This document shows, in pieces, positions 1-10,825 of a stretch of DNA of 64,000 bases; positions within the stretch are counted from its first letter, which is position 1; the number at the start of each line of letters is the position of its first letter. The notes beneath the pieces were generated by a model, which saw nothing but the letters and a program-made list of their open reading frames with translations, did not search any database and had not been told where the DNA came from. The stretch lies in assembly GCA_017471175.1 (NCBI GenBank), contig JAFUVS010000010.1, positions 1 to 64,000 on the forward strand, given 5' to 3'. A program made the translations under genes and the position numbers. Source of the stretch: Paludibacteraceae bacterium (GTDB lineage: Bacteria; Bacteroidota; Bacteroidia; Bacteroidales; Paludibacteraceae).

Positions 1-58
1 AACCATTCAGATACAAAGAGCGGCGTAGAGGGGAAAAAGAATAATCAGCAACTCAACA

Positions 59-95
59 GGCGGTACTCACGGTTCGTGGGTATCGCTTTGTAGTT
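59..95 (+). terminator. Possible terminator of an off-window upstream gene
   Basis: A hairpin with a stem of about 12 bp (60-71 pairing with 75-86, two G-T wobbles, 3-nt loop) is followed by a T-rich stretch. It resembles an intrinsic terminator for a gene ending left of the window. Frame 1 is open from base 1 to a TAG at 91-93, but nothing recognisable is encoded. From here to the first start codon at 160 I see only AT-rich DNA and no clear TAnnTTTG promoter. Confidence 0.4.
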
Positions 96-159
96 TTTTA
101 TATTAATATGATTTGTCGATTTTTATATAATAAATCATCAAAAATACACACATACTGAT

Positions 160-3100
160 ATGAAAAAGAAGATTGTAAATGAACGTTTATGGGCTATCAG
201 AGTACTGATTGTAGTACTGTCGGTTGTCTCGGGAGTTGTTCCCGCGTGGGCGCATGGTACTCACTACGCCGGCGTGTCTGTAACAGCAACGCCTACAGGA
301 CAGGGCAAGGTATATATGACCACTGACGGCGATTATGCGCCGACGGGCGAGGATTGGCAGAACAGTATGTCCGCCACATGGAATTGTGATGACGGAGTGG
401 ATGATGAAAATGACACCCGCATCTATTATGTCCATGCGCAGCCGACCTCAGGAAACCATTTTGTGAAATGGTCGTCCAACAGTAGCGGTTCGGACTCCAA
501 ATCAACGGATACCAAATATGCCTATAGCACTTCGGCAGAGAGCGAAAGTTCCGGCAGTCCTACCGCGAATAATATCTATGCTATCTTTGAAGCCAATCCG
601 GTGTATACCGGTACCTTCCTTCTATCTGAAAACGGTACTTTCAAATACCAATACGGCGAGTCGGCGGAAGTGACCGTAACGTCCGAGCACTCTGTCATTA
701 CCGACCAGAACTTCACGTTTACGGCACTACCCGATGCAGGCTATACCGTATACGGCTGGTACACCAAAAGCGGCGGCACCAAGACCTATTTCGACTATTC
801 TTCTACGACTATCCCGTCCTATGCCTTGCCAGGAAATATCAGTATCGGTGTGGACTTTGTGCCTGTTGGTACGCCTATATTCCGGATTAAAGGCACCAAT
901 CTGTATTATTCGGATCTGAGCGCGGCGATCACCGCTTGTGGTTCGGCAACCAAAACCATTGTGCTGATTAACAACGGCACTCTTCCGGCAGGAAACTATA
1001 CGATACCTGCCAATGTAACTCTCCTTATCCCGTTTGATGAGGGCTTTACCTGTTATACCACAACTCCCGCATTGACCACCAACGCCTTTCTCACACCGGA
1101 GGTATATCGGACGCTGACCATGGCTCCGGGCGCTACATTGACGGTTAACGGAGCCATCAGCGTCAGTGCCAAACTGTCGAGCAGGTCCGGGTATGGCCCC
1201 AACGGTGCCACATCCGGCAAATACGGCGCAATAAAAATGCTATCGGGAGGAAATACCAAGAGTAAGATTACTTTGAATAGCGGTGCCAAACTTTATGGCT
1301 GGGGATATATCTATGGCGAAGGCGCAATAGAGGCACTTTCCGGCTCGACGGTGTATGAAGGCTTTGACATAATGGACTGGCGGGGAGGAAATAATACATT
1401 AGATATGTATGACAACAGAAGCACGTATAAAGTCTTCCCGTTTAACCAGTATTATATTCAGAATATCGAGGTGCCGCTCACCATTCATAAAGGCGCTACC
1501 GAGACGGTGTACTCCAGCGTCTATGGTAACGGCAGTGATAACCCCTTGGCGATTACCATGGTAGGTGAGAGTAACGGTTTGTTCCGCATAACGGGTACCG
1601 GTGCCAAACTGACCAAATGGTATGACCCCTTCTACGACCGGCAGCATTATGAGTTGGAAGGCGCGGCGGCAATCAATGCTATCTCGTTCACAGCATTTAG
1701 TATGACTGTTTCGTCCTCTGCTTTTGTGCTGCCGATTACCAATAATATGGACATCACGGTGCGTCAGGGTGCTACGGTATCGATTGCGGAAGATATATGT
1801 ATCATGCCGGATGCGTCGGTCACGGTAGAACAAGGCGCAACTGTGAATATCGCCAAGAATGTGTATGTCTATGATATACAGGCATACACCAATGCCGACA
1901 CTTATACAACTAACCGGAGCGGATACCCGTCCGCAGGACCCGGCAGATATGCCGCCGGAGCCTATGTTCGTCGCACCAGCTATTCGCCGTCATGGGCGGC
2001 ACTCTCTGACCGTGAAATCCGCAGAGTGCAAAACATGAGTTCGGCGCATTTCCAAGTGAACGGAACGCTCAATGTGAGCGGCAAACTATACACCACCGAA
2101 GGCGGTGCCGATATCTTCAGCACCACAGACGGGGCAGCCGTCAAACTCGTATCCGGTGCCGGTACGGCAAACAAGACCTACCAAGTGGATCATGAAGATT
2201 ATGATGCGTACTATTATACTATTCCCATCACTTCCGCCCAACTGCATAATGCTGACGGCACCTATCAGGCTACAGCAGGCAATGCGGCGAACACCACATG
2301 GACCTATGCCCACGGCCACTGGGGATGGTGCATCATCTGGAGACTGGAAGACGGCACGGAACTCAAACGCATGTATCAGCCTGCGCAACCCAATACCGCT
2401 TGGCTCTCTTCCAACGCACCGGCAACCGGCAGAGCCGCAGAAGGAACCTGCTCCTTTGTCTTCAACGGCTGGAACACCATCACAAACACCTCTCAGCAAG
2501 AAATCATACTAACCGCCGATTACACCAAGACATGTGCGGAGTATTATGATGTGCTCTGGAAATCCGAAGACGGCACTGAGACCTACGAAACGGACGAGAA
2601 TGTAGGAAAAGGCGAGACGACGCGCTATAACGGTGCCGCCCCCGTGAAAGCTGATGATAATATCAACGGCTTCACCTATACCTTCGACGGCTGGACCACG
2701 CAGCCCAATGGCGGCGGTACAAAATACAATATCGGTCAGACACCTGCCGCTACGGGCAATGCTACCTATTATGCACATTTCACAGCCACCGAAGTAGCGG
2801 CAACAGTGACCGCCAACGGCGTGGTTACCTATTATCCGTCCATAGCAGATGCCTTCGCGGCGGCGAACACCTCTGACTATACGCCTACCATCCAAGTATG
2901 GAGAGATGCGCCGAACACGCCTGCGCTGACTTATACCGCTAAAAACCATTGTACCCTCGACCTCAACGGACATACCGTTTCAGGAACAAGTATGCCTTTG
3001 CTGACGATTAATGATGAGGGTTTCACCTTTACGGTTACCGACCGTACCGAAACGAAGGAGGGAAAACTTGCCGGCATTTCGGGAGCGTCGACTGCTTTTG

Positions 3101-6100
3101 TAGTTAGTCTCGTTTCCGGTGTATTCCGTTTGGAGGCGGGTACTGTCTATGGGCAAAATACAGGCACAGGAGTTATGGCTGGTGTTTACGCCGGAGCAAA
3201 TCGCGAGGTCATCATGACCGGCGGAACAATACAGGTGGATGCCAACAGCGGAACCGGCTATGGTATTTTTGCGCAAGGAAAGGGAACCATCAATGGCGGT
3301 ACCATCCGCGTCGAGTCATCGGCTAAAGCGGCGTATGCCGTGCAAGCCCAAGGTGCCAATGGAAACGTAACCGTCGCCGACGGTAAGTTCTATGCCGCCG
3401 GCAAAACTACGGTTACCTGCGTTCTCGCCAAGGGCGGTGCTTCGCTGACAGTGAACGGCGGATATTATAACACCGCAACCGACCTCACTACCTACCTCGG
3501 TGCCGGCCGTCATATCTTCAACCTGCCAAGTTCAGAACTGCCGTATAAGTACAAGGTCGGAGCCGGAGGTTATACCGTGACCTTCAAAAATACAGACGGC
3601 ACGGTGCTGCAATCCGGTTTGTGGGAGGGCGGCGCTACGCCGGAATATACCGGCGATGCCCCCGCCAAGCCCGGCGATACCGGAGGAGAGTTTATACACA
3701 GCGGTTGGACGCCGGAATTGGCTCCGGTAACAGGCGACGCCATCTATACGGCTACTTATGTTCCTGCTCCGCCTGTGGCTTCCGTCACCATCAGCGGCAC
3801 CACAACGGAATATATTCATTTCAGCGATGCATGGACGGCAGTCAACGGTGCAACCGCCGTATCAACCCTCACGCTGTTGCAGGATGTAACGGTTAACAGT
3901 TTCTTGACATATAATAATAGCAGCAAGAAAAACTGTACTTTTAATCTGAATGGTCATACTATTTCGACTACCGATATCGCTATGTTTAACCTTAACACGG
4001 CAGATATAACATTTACCATTACGGATAATTCGGAGGGTCAATCCGGTAAAGTGTCAGTCAATTCGACAAGCGTAGGGAGTACTGCATATGGCGTGTTGGT
4101 TAGTAAGGGGCGTTTCGTATTGGCTGCGGGAACGATAGAGGCAAACTTGAGAACGACCACATCGCAAGGTGTTCGTGTAGCGAACGGTGCTTCCTTCACC
4201 ATGAATAGCGGCACAATAGATGTTCAGACCACCAATAATAGAAACGGCGATGGCGTATTCGTAAACACAACGGGTTCCGCTACTATCGGAGGGGGTGAGA
4301 TTCATGTGCGTGCAGCAGCAACAGGCTATGCTGTGAATGCTGCCGGAACTACAACCATTACGGGTGGTAAATTCTCAGCCGAGGGCGGCACATCTGCTGC
4401 TTGTGTTTACAGGACGGGGACTCTTACGCTGCAAGGCGGTTATTATAGTTTGAACACCAACCTGGCAGACAACTGCGCAACGAACTATCATGTTTTCCCG
4501 AATGACGATGCCACCTATCTGTACAAAGTAGCTGAGGGCTATACCCTTTCGTGGACTACGGATGGCGACGCGCTCACCGGCGATTACACCTCAGGTCTCA
4601 CGGAAGTAGGTACGCCTATTGCAGCGCCAAACACCCCGACAAAAGCAGGTTATACCTTCTATGGTTGGACACCTGCCGTAGTCGCTGCGATGCCTTCGGC
4701 GGATACGGAATATACGGCACAATGGGCGGTAGCGAGTGTGACGATCAGCGGCACAACCACCTTATATACCACTTTCTTACCCGCATGGACGGCAGCGAAT
4801 AGCGCAACGGCAGCATCTACCCTTACGCTATTGCAGGATGTAACGGTTACCACAGAGTTGACGTACAATAATAGCAATAACAAGAACTGTACGCTCGATC
4901 TCAACGGGCATACGCTCACAAGCAATACTTCTCAACAAAGTCCGCTGCAAATTAACAACACAAATGTCACCTTTACCATTACTGACGGAACGGAAAACAA
5001 GTCAGGAAAATTGTCGCTGACGACGAGTTATTCAGCTGGTGCCATCTTTGGTGCGTATGTAAAATATGGTACTCTCCAGCTGAATGCGGGTACGATTGAG
5101 GTAACCTCAAGCACAGCTACCGCCTGTGGTGTAACAATCCATTATGGTACTTTTACGATGAATGGCGGTACAATACATGTGAGGACCACCAACGGTCAAG
5201 ACGGTCGTGGCATATATGCCAACTCCACCACTATTATCAATGGCGGTACGTTTCATGTAGAGGCTGCCGGAACAGCCTGCGGAGTCAGACGTGACGGTGG
5301 TACGATTACCATTAATAACGGTAAGTTTAACATCTCCGGCTCTACCGCATCATACATGAATTATAAGGCAGACGCTGATTCCAAAATAATCATAAAAGGC
5401 GGTTATTATACTATTAACACCCGTTTAGGGACTTATGTTTCTAATCCATACCACATCTTTGATTTGAGCTCCGGCGCAGAGTTCGACGAAGGTTATCGCT
5501 ACAAAGTAGCAGAGGGCTATACAGTAACCTTCAATGCCAATGGTCATGGCTCAGCACCGGATGCACAACTGATTGAAAAGAACACTCATGCGACTACTCC
5601 GACCGCTCCGACAGCTACAGGTTACACCTTTGGCGGTTGGTACAAAGAGGCTGGATGCGAAACCCCGTGGAACTTTGCATCGGATGTTGTAACTGCTGCA
5701 ACGACCTTGTACGCCAAGTGGACTGCGATAAACTATTCCATCAACTATGAATTGAATGACGGTAGTGTGACTTCGGCTAACCCAACGAGTTATACGGTAG
5801 AGAGCAGTACAATCACGCTCAACAACCCGACCAAAGCCAATTATGTCTTTGCCGGATGGACAGGTACGGACTTGGCGGTGGCGACGATGAATGTCACTAT
5901 TTCGGCAGGTTCTACCGGCGACCGCTCTTATACGGCGACATGGACTCCGGCGGTGGCTTCCGTCACTGTCAATGATGCAACGACACTATACACGACATTT
6001 GACGATGCTTGGTCTGCTGCCAATAGTGCAGGGTCTGCATCAACCATTCAACTGCTGCAGGATGTAACGGTTAATACACAGTTGACATACGATAACACGA

Positions 6101-9100
6101 ACACCCAAAACTGTACGTTGGATCTCAACGGACACACGCTGACAAGTACAACGAACTCACGATATCCGCTGTATATTAACAAAACCGGTGTTACCTTTAC
6201 CATTACCGACTCCGACGCATCCGGAACGTTGTTATTGAATACAACGAGTACATCTGCTATCTTTGGTGCTTTTGTGGACAATGGTACTCTCCTGCTGAAT
6301 GCGGGTACGATTGAGGTAACCTCAAGCACTGCTACCACCTGTGGTGTAACAGCCAATAGTAATGGTACTTTCACTATGAATGCGGGTACGATACATGTGG
6401 TGACCACCAACAGCAAAGAAGGACGTGGCATCTATTCCGCCGGTTCCGTAACCGTTCATGACGGTACTATCCATGTAGAAGCGGCTGGAGATGGTTATGG
6501 TTTGAAACGAGATGCCGGAACAATTACCGTGAATAATGGTAAATTTAACATCACCGGTTCTACTGCATCTGTATCCACAAATGCCAATCCGGTTATCCAA
6601 GGTGGTTATTATAATATAAATAGCAATTTGGGCACCTGTGTACCTGCGCCGTACCATGTCTTTGACCTCACTTCCGGCACTGAGTTCGACGAAGGGTATC
6701 GCTACAAGGTGGCTGAAGGTTATACCGTCACCTTCAAGAACGAAGATGAAACATTGCAATCAGGTTTGTGGGAGAAAGGTGCTACTCCTCTTTACTCAAG
6801 TGCAACACCTACCAAAGCCGCCACAGCACAATACACCTACACCTTTGACGGTTGGAGTCCGGCAATAACCGCCGTCACCGCCGATGCCACTTATACAGCG
6901 CAATTCAGCAGCACGGTAAACACTTACACCGTGACGTGGAAGAATGCTGACGGCACGACATTAGAGACGGACGAGAATGTACCCTATGGTGCCACGCCTG
7001 CATATAACGGCGCCACGCCTCAAAAGGCAACCGATGCCGAGTATGCTTATACTTTTAACGGTTGGTCACCGGCAGTAAGTAGCGTCACAGGCGATGCCGT
7101 CTATACGGCAACTTACACCACCACGCCTGTCGTGGCATCCGTGTCTGTCAATGAGAGCGGCTATACACTTTACTATACGGATTTCAACACAGCCTTCACG
7201 GAAGCCAGGGGTGCGGCATTCGCTGTAACTATCACACTTTTGAAAGATGCAAATTCGGCTTCGTTGCAATATAGCAGCAATAATACCGACTGTACGCTCG
7301 ACCTCAACGGTCATACGCTGACATGTACCTCAACGCAACTTATATTGAATATGAATAAAGCCGGCAGTACCTTTACTATCACCGACAAGTCAGAAAGCAA
7401 GTCGGGACAGATGAGGATTGCGGCAACACATACAAGTGAAGCCTACGGCGTGTATGTCAACAAAGGTCATCTCAAATTGGAAGCGGGCACTATATACGCA
7501 AGCATGATTGCGCCTACATGTGCAGGTGTAAGGGCTGTTACTGCAAATTCCTCCTTCACCATGGATGGCGGTAAGATACATATAGTAACTACCAATACGA
7601 ACAACGGTATAGGTGTAACTGCATCTAACGGCACCACAGTCATCAATGGCGGTACGGTTCATGTGGTGGCAGCCAAAGACGGTTATGGTATAAATCGTAC
7701 CGGCGGTACGGTAACAGTCAATGACGGCAGGTTCAATATCTCAGCCACCGGCTACGCTTATGCGACAAATCAGACATCAACAAATGCCTCTGTGGTTATA
7801 CGCGGCGGTTATTATACGACCAACAGCCAACTCAACCCGACTGCGCCGTACCATGTCTTCGGTTTGGATAATCAGAGTCCTTACCTCTACGAAGTAGCCG
7901 AGGGTTACACCCTGACATGGACGACCGACGGCGATCCGCTGACGGGTACCTATACTTCGGGTGTCACGAAAGTTGGCACAACCATCGTAGAGCCTGCCAC
8001 CCCGACCAAGACGGGTTATACCTTTGCCGGTTGGTCGTCTGCCGTTGCGGCTGCCATGCCAGCGGAAGACACCGAATATACGGCTACATGGACACCGAAT
8101 ACCAACACGGCTTATACCGTTAAGCACTATCAGGAGAATATTGCCGATGACGAATATACATTGTTTGAAACCGAAAACCTGACAGGCACTACAGATGCCG
8201 CCACGGAGGCTGTTGCCAAATCATACACAGGCTTCACCGCTCAGAGTTTCTCGCAGAGCACAATAGTACCTGACGGTTCAACAACAGTAAGTATTTACTA
8301 TGATCGTGATAAGTTCACCATTACATGGAATAATGCTGACGGCACAACATTGGAAACGGATGCAAATGTCAAATACGGTGCATTACCCGTTTATGACGGC
8401 ACAACCCCGACAAAGGCGACCGATGCCGAGTATGCTTATACATTTGATACGTGGTCACCGACGGTAAGTGCCGTTACAGGCGATGTTACCTATACGGCAA
8501 CTTACACGACCACCCCCGTTGTGGCATCCGTGACAATCAATAGCACAACTAGGTATTATACAACTCTCGCCGCCGCTTGGACTGCTGTCAATACAGCAAC
8601 CGCCGCATCTACCCTTACGCTGTTGCAGGACGTATCTATTACCGATTATTTGCAGTACAATAACAGCAATAATAAGAACTGTACGCTCAATCTCAACGGA
8701 CATACGCTATCCAGTACAACGGCTCAGGCATTGCTTTATATCAATAAGGCAGGTATCACCTTTACCATTACTGACCTCACAGAAAGCAAATCTGGCACTC
8801 TACACTTGGAATCCACAAGCACAGCCAACAGATGGTGTGTGTATGTGGCAAAAGGTAATCTTCAAATGGATGCAGGTACGGTATTCCTGCGTTCAAAAGC
8901 CAATACCTACAACGAAGGTATCCGCATTGATCCGGCGTCAAGTACATTCACTATGAACGGCGGCAAGATACATGTAGTAACCACTGACGGCCAACCGGCT
9001 TGCGGTATCGTCTCAAGGGGTGTTGCTGTCATCAATGGCGGTGCTGTGCAAGTAGAGACTTCCGGAACCGGTTATGGTATAGAGGCACGCGTTAGTGATG

Positions 9101-10104
9101 ACGGAAACAATATAGGAAATGTCACCGTCAATGGCGGTAAGTTCCTCGTTACCGGCACAACCGCTGCCTGCGCTTACAAATCAGCTGCTAATGCAACACT
9201 GAAACTCCAAGGCGGATATTATAACTCCGACACCAATCTGTCAACTTACTGCGCTGCGAACTACCTTGTGTTCCCGAACGACGATGCGACCTATCCGTAC
9301 AAAGTGGCAGAGGACTACACCATCCCCGATGAAGCCATAATTACCCTCACCGAGAACGGCGATAATGACTACTATGATGCGTTCAAAGCCGCTTACGACG
9401 GTCAGACGATTAACGTTACCTACAACCGTCAGTTCACAGAGGGTCGCTGGTCCACGATGTGCCTGCCCTTCAACGTAGCAGGCGGCATGATGCGCAGCAA
9501 CGGGATGTACGGACGGGTGTATGAGTTCAAGTACGCTACAGGCAATGCGAACGTAGGCGAAGGCGTGAACCTGTACTTCGCCATTGCCAAAGAGATAGAA
9601 GCCGGCAAGTGTTATATCGTGAACGCTAACGCGACCTTGGCAGGTAAGACCTCGTTCGTGTTCATCGGCGTTACCATTGACCTGTCGAAGGACAACGGCG
9701 ATGCCCTGAACTCGGAGGAAGCCTACAACGCCCTGCCGGGCTACAAATCACAAGGCACCATCGAGTTGGTCGGCACATTGCGTAACGGCACATTGAAAGG
9801 TACGGCTACGGGCAATACGTATATGGGCTTGAAGTCGAACCATATCTATTATCCGAACATCGAACAGGGCAGCACCGTCTATGCCTACCGCGGTATATTC
9901 CGCAGCACGGAAACGCTGAACGTGGAGAAGATGCGCATCGTGGTGGACGGCGAAGACCGAGGCGAACTGATTATTGATGCGGACGGGGACGTCCGCGCTC
10001 CAAGCGATGCTCCAAGCCGTAAGTTCATTGAAAACGGCGTACTCTACATCGAGCGCGAAGGCGTGATTTACGATGCCCAAGGAAAAAAAGTGGAGGGGAT
10101 GTAG
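160..10104 (+). CDS. Giant secreted repeat protein, probable T9SS-exported surface adhesin
   Basis: This gene encodes 3314 residues with a Sec signal peptide (about 1-31, ending in AWA). Residues about 32-880 are beta-rich and contain InlB-type repeats. From about 880 to 3060 a large module occurs six times. Each module starts with VASVT-like sequence and a short F..AW.A.N stretch, passes a conserved CTLDLNGHTL core (codons near nt 2950, 3940, 4890, 6115, 7290 and 8685), and continues with GG-T-I-type rungs typical of right-handed beta-helices. It ends in a GGYY motif followed by YKVAEGYT and Listeria-Bacteroides/InlB repeats (F.GW.P). Residues about 3061-3270 form a C-terminal domain with a W-T-CLPF motif. 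The last 26 residues carry an NGVLYIER...YDAQGKKV tail that resembles short T9SS-type tails. Surface adhesion is inference; no enzyme motif is visible. The gene appears monocistronic, with a strong terminator after it. Confidence 0.85.
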   Translation: MKKKIVNERLWAIRVLIVVLSVVSGVVPAWAHGTHYAGVSVTATPTGQGKVYMTTDGDYAPTGEDWQNSMSATWNCDDGVDDENDTRIYYVHAQPTSGNHFVKWSSNSSGSDSKSTDTKYAYSTSAESESSGSPTANNIYAIFEANPVYTGTFLLSENGTFKYQYGESAEVTVTSEHSVITDQNFTFTALPDAGYTVYGWYTKSGGTKTYFDYSSTTIPSYALPGNISIGVDFVPVGTPIFRIKGTNLYYSDLSAAITACGSATKTIVLINNGTLPAGNYTIPANVTLLIPFDEGFTCYTTTPALTTNAFLTPEVYRTLTMAPGATLTVNGAISVSAKLSSRSGYGPNGATSGKYGAIKMLSGGNTKSKITLNSGAKLYGWGYIYGEGAIEALSGSTVYEGFDIMDWRGGNNTLDMYDNRSTYKVFPFNQYYIQNIEVPLTIHKGATETVYSSVYGNGSDNPLAITMVGESNGLFRITGTGAKLTKWYDPFYDRQHYELEGAAAINAISFTAFSMTVSSSAFVLPITNNMDITVRQGATVSIAEDICIMPDASVTVEQGATVNIAKNVYVYDIQAYTNADTYTTNRSGYPSAGPGRYAAGAYVRRTSYSPSWAALSDREIRRVQNMSSAHFQVNGTLNVSGKLYTTEGGADIFSTTDGAAVKLVSGAGTANKTYQVDHEDYDAYYYTIPITSAQLHNADGTYQATAGNAANTTWTYAHGHWGWCIIWRLEDGTELKRMYQPAQPNTAWLSSNAPATGRAAEGTCSFVFNGWNTITNTSQQEIILTADYTKTCAEYYDVLWKSEDGTETYETDENVGKGETTRYNGAAPVKADDNINGFTYTFDGWTTQPNGGGTKYNIGQTPAATGNATYYAHFTATEVAATVTANGVVTYYPSIADAFAAANTSDYTPTIQVWRDAPNTPALTYTAKNHCTLDLNGHTVSGTSMPLLTINDEGFTFTVTDRTETKEGKLAGISGASTAFVVSLVSGVFRLEAGTVYGQNTGTGVMAGVYAGANREVIMTGGTIQVDANSGTGYGIFAQGKGTINGGTIRVESSAKAAYAVQAQGANGNVTVADGKFYAAGKTTVTCVLAKGGASLTVNGGYYNTATDLTTYLGAGRHIFNLPSSELPYKYKVGAGGYTVTFKNTDGTVLQSGLWEGGATPEYTGDAPAKPGDTGGEFIHSGWTPELAPVTGDAIYTATYVPAPPVASVTISGTTTEYIHFSDAWTAVNGATAVSTLTLLQDVTVNSFLTYNNSSKKNCTFNLNGHTISTTDIAMFNLNTADITFTITDNSEGQSGKVSVNSTSVGSTAYGVLVSKGRFVLAAGTIEANLRTTTSQGVRVANGASFTMNSGTIDVQTTNNRNGDGVFVNTTGSATIGGGEIHVRAAATGYAVNAAGTTTITGGKFSAEGGTSAACVYRTGTLTLQGGYYSLNTNLADNCATNYHVFPNDDATYLYKVAEGYTLSWTTDGDALTGDYTSGLTEVGTPIAAPNTPTKAGYTFYGWTPAVVAAMPSADTEYTAQWAVASVTISGTTTLYTTFLPAWTAANSATAASTLTLLQDVTVTTELTYNNSNNKNCTLDLNGHTLTSNTSQQSPLQINNTNVTFTITDGTENKSGKLSLTTSYSAGAIFGAYVKYGTLQLNAGTIEVTSSTATACGVTIHYGTFTMNGGTIHVRTTNGQDGRGIYANSTTIINGGTFHVEAAGTACGVRRDGGTITINNGKFNISGSTASYMNYKADADSKIIIKGGYYTINTRLGTYVSNPYHIFDLSSGAEFDEGYRYKVAEGYTVTFNANGHGSAPDAQLIEKNTHATTPTAPTATGYTFGGWYKEAGCETPWNFASDVVTAATTLYAKWTAINYSINYELNDGSVTSANPTSYTVESSTITLNNPTKANYVFAGWTGTDLAVATMNVTISAGSTGDRSYTATWTPAVASVTVNDATTLYTTFDDAWSAANSAGSASTIQLLQDVTVNTQLTYDNTNTQNCTLDLNGHTLTSTTNSRYPLYINKTGVTFTITDSDASGTLLLNTTSTSAIFGAFVDNGTLLLNAGTIEVTSSTATTCGVTANSNGTFTMNAGTIHVVTTNSKEGRGIYSAGSVTVHDGTIHVEAAGDGYGLKRDAGTITVNNGKFNITGSTASVSTNANPVIQGGYYNINSNLGTCVPAPYHVFDLTSGTEFDEGYRYKVAEGYTVTFKNEDETLQSGLWEKGATPLYSSATPTKAATAQYTYTFDGWSPAITAVTADATYTAQFSSTVNTYTVTWKNADGTTLETDENVPYGATPAYNGATPQKATDAEYAYTFNGWSPAVSSVTGDAVYTATYTTTPVVASVSVNESGYTLYYTDFNTAFTEARGAAFAVTITLLKDANSASLQYSSNNTDCTLDLNGHTLTCTSTQLILNMNKAGSTFTITDKSESKSGQMRIAATHTSEAYGVYVNKGHLKLEAGTIYASMIAPTCAGVRAVTANSSFTMDGGKIHIVTTNTNNGIGVTASNGTTVINGGTVHVVAAKDGYGINRTGGTVTVNDGRFNISATGYAYATNQTSTNASVVIRGGYYTTNSQLNPTAPYHVFGLDNQSPYLYEVAEGYTLTWTTDGDPLTGTYTSGVTKVGTTIVEPATPTKTGYTFAGWSSAVAAAMPAEDTEYTATWTPNTNTAYTVKHYQENIADDEYTLFETENLTGTTDAATEAVAKSYTGFTAQSFSQSTIVPDGSTTVSIYYDRDKFTITWNNADGTTLETDANVKYGALPVYDGTTPTKATDAEYAYTFDTWSPTVSAVTGDVTYTATYTTTPVVASVTINSTTRYYTTLAAAWTAVNTATAASTLTLLQDVSITDYLQYNNSNNKNCTLNLNGHTLSSTTAQALLYINKAGITFTITDLTESKSGTLHLESTSTANRWCVYVAKGNLQMDAGTVFLRSKANTYNEGIRIDPASSTFTMNGGKIHVVTTDGQPACGIVSRGVAVINGGAVQVETSGTGYGIEARVSDDGNNIGNVTVNGGKFLVTGTTAACAYKSAANATLKLQGGYYNSDTNLSTYCAANYLVFPNDDATYPYKVAEDYTIPDEAIITLTENGDNDYYDAFKAAYDGQTINVTYNRQFTEGRWSTMCLPFNVAGGMMRSNGMYGRVYEFKYATGNANVGEGVNLYFAIAKEIEAGKCYIVNANATLAGKTSFVFIGVTIDLSKDNGDALNSEEAYNALPGYKSQGTIELVGTLRNGTLKGTATGNTYMGLKSNHIYYPNIEQGSTVYAYRGIFRSTETLNVEKMRIVVDGEDRGELIIDADGDVRAPSDAPSRKFIENGVLYIEREGVIYDAQGKKVEGM
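9976..10004 (+). repeat. Small GC-rich element, copy 1 (inside the giant gene)
   Basis: This is a 29-nt element beginning GATGCGGAC and ending CGCTCCAAG, with an internal GCGGAC/GTCCGC inverted repeat. It matches the copy at 11775-11803 at 25 of 29 positions by eye. Here it is coding and lies in the linker between the C-terminal domain and the sorting-like tail of the giant protein. Confidence 0.6.
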
Positions 10105-10126
10105 TTGAAAGATTATCGCTGAAATA

Positions 10127-10165
10127 CCAAACACTATTGGGATGATCCATCCCAATAGTGTTTGG
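10127..10165 (+). terminator. Terminator hairpin after the giant gene
   Basis: A perfect 16-bp inverted repeat (10127-10142 with 10150-10165, 7-nt loop) starts 22 nt after the stop codon. The T-run after it is weak. It separates the giant gene from the promoter at 10206. Confidence 0.75.
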
Positions 10166-10205
10166 CATTTACTGAACATACCGACATAATTTTTTTTGTC
10201 ATATT

Positions 10206-10236
10206 TTTGCCTATCCGTAAATAAGTAGTACTTTTG
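10206..10236 (+). promoter_or_regulatory. Bacteroidota promoter for the DUF4293 gene
   Basis: A -33 TTTG (10206-10209) and a -7 TACTTTTG (10229-10236) are 19 bp apart. The start codon at 10258 follows 21 nt after the -7 box, so the upstream in-frame start at 10234, which lies inside the promoter, is unlikely to be used. Confidence 0.8.
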
Positions 10237-10257
10237 CGGCGAAAGAAAGATAATAAT

Positions 10258-10758
10258 ATGATTCAACGTATTCAGAGCGTTTACCTGCTCATAGTTGTTC
10301 TTTTAGGTTTGGTTCTGTACTTTATGCCTGTTGTAGCGTTTACGACCCCTTACGATGCGGGTGTTCAACGTATGTTCGAGTTGGGTGCACGGGGTTTGGA
10401 GGAGGTTACGGACGACATTAGTTTTACGGGTCGGATGTTAGAACCTGTCAGTTTGTCAGGCACGGGCGTGTTGGCAGTAGCGAACCTGATTATTCCCATT
10501 TTAGCTTTTGTTATTATTTTTATGTATCGTCGTCGCATTTGGCAGGCGCGATTGAGCATCTTCCTTGCGATGTTCTGCTTGGGATACTATGCGGTGTTGG
10601 GTGTGTTCATCTGGTACGGCAAGCGGGAAGTAGCAGCCGATTGGGATATGCTTTTCGGTTCGTGTATTCCGCTGATTTGCTTTGTGCTGACGCTGATGGC
10701 AGCGCGACAGATACTGAAAGACGAGGCGAAGGTTCGGGCTGCTGACCGGCTGAGATGA
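10258..10758 (+). CDS. DUF4293 family membrane protein
   Basis: This 166-residue protein begins MIQRIQSVYLL and has four hydrophobic segments (about residues 5-27, 68-86, 96-118 and 127-148). A polar loop of about 35 residues separates the first two. The MIQRIQ-start and four-helix layout match DUF4293, an inner-membrane family confined to Bacteroidota whose function is unknown. It has its own promoter and is followed by nusB after 67 nt, so the two are probably cotranscribed. Confidence 0.8.
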   Translation: MIQRIQSVYLLIVVLLGLVLYFMPVVAFTTPYDAGVQRMFELGARGLEEVTDDISFTGRMLEPVSLSGTGVLAVANLIIPILAFVIIFMYRRRIWQARLSIFLAMFCLGYYAVLGVFIWYGKREVAADWDMLFGSCIPLICFVLTLMAARQILKDEAKVRAADRLR

Positions 10759-10759
10759 T

Positions 10760-10797
10760 GATGCGGGCGGGGACCGGCAATCCTACCGCGCTCCAAG
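10760..10797 (+). repeat. Small GC-rich element, copy 2 (intergenic)
   Basis: This copy has the same arms as copies 1 and 3 (GATGCGGGCGGGGAC and CCGCGCTCCAAG) but a longer middle of about 11 nt. It fills most of the gap between the DUF4293 gene and nusB. Confidence 0.6.
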
Positions 10798-10825
10798 AGA
10801 AACAGATAAAAAGAAGATATACTTT

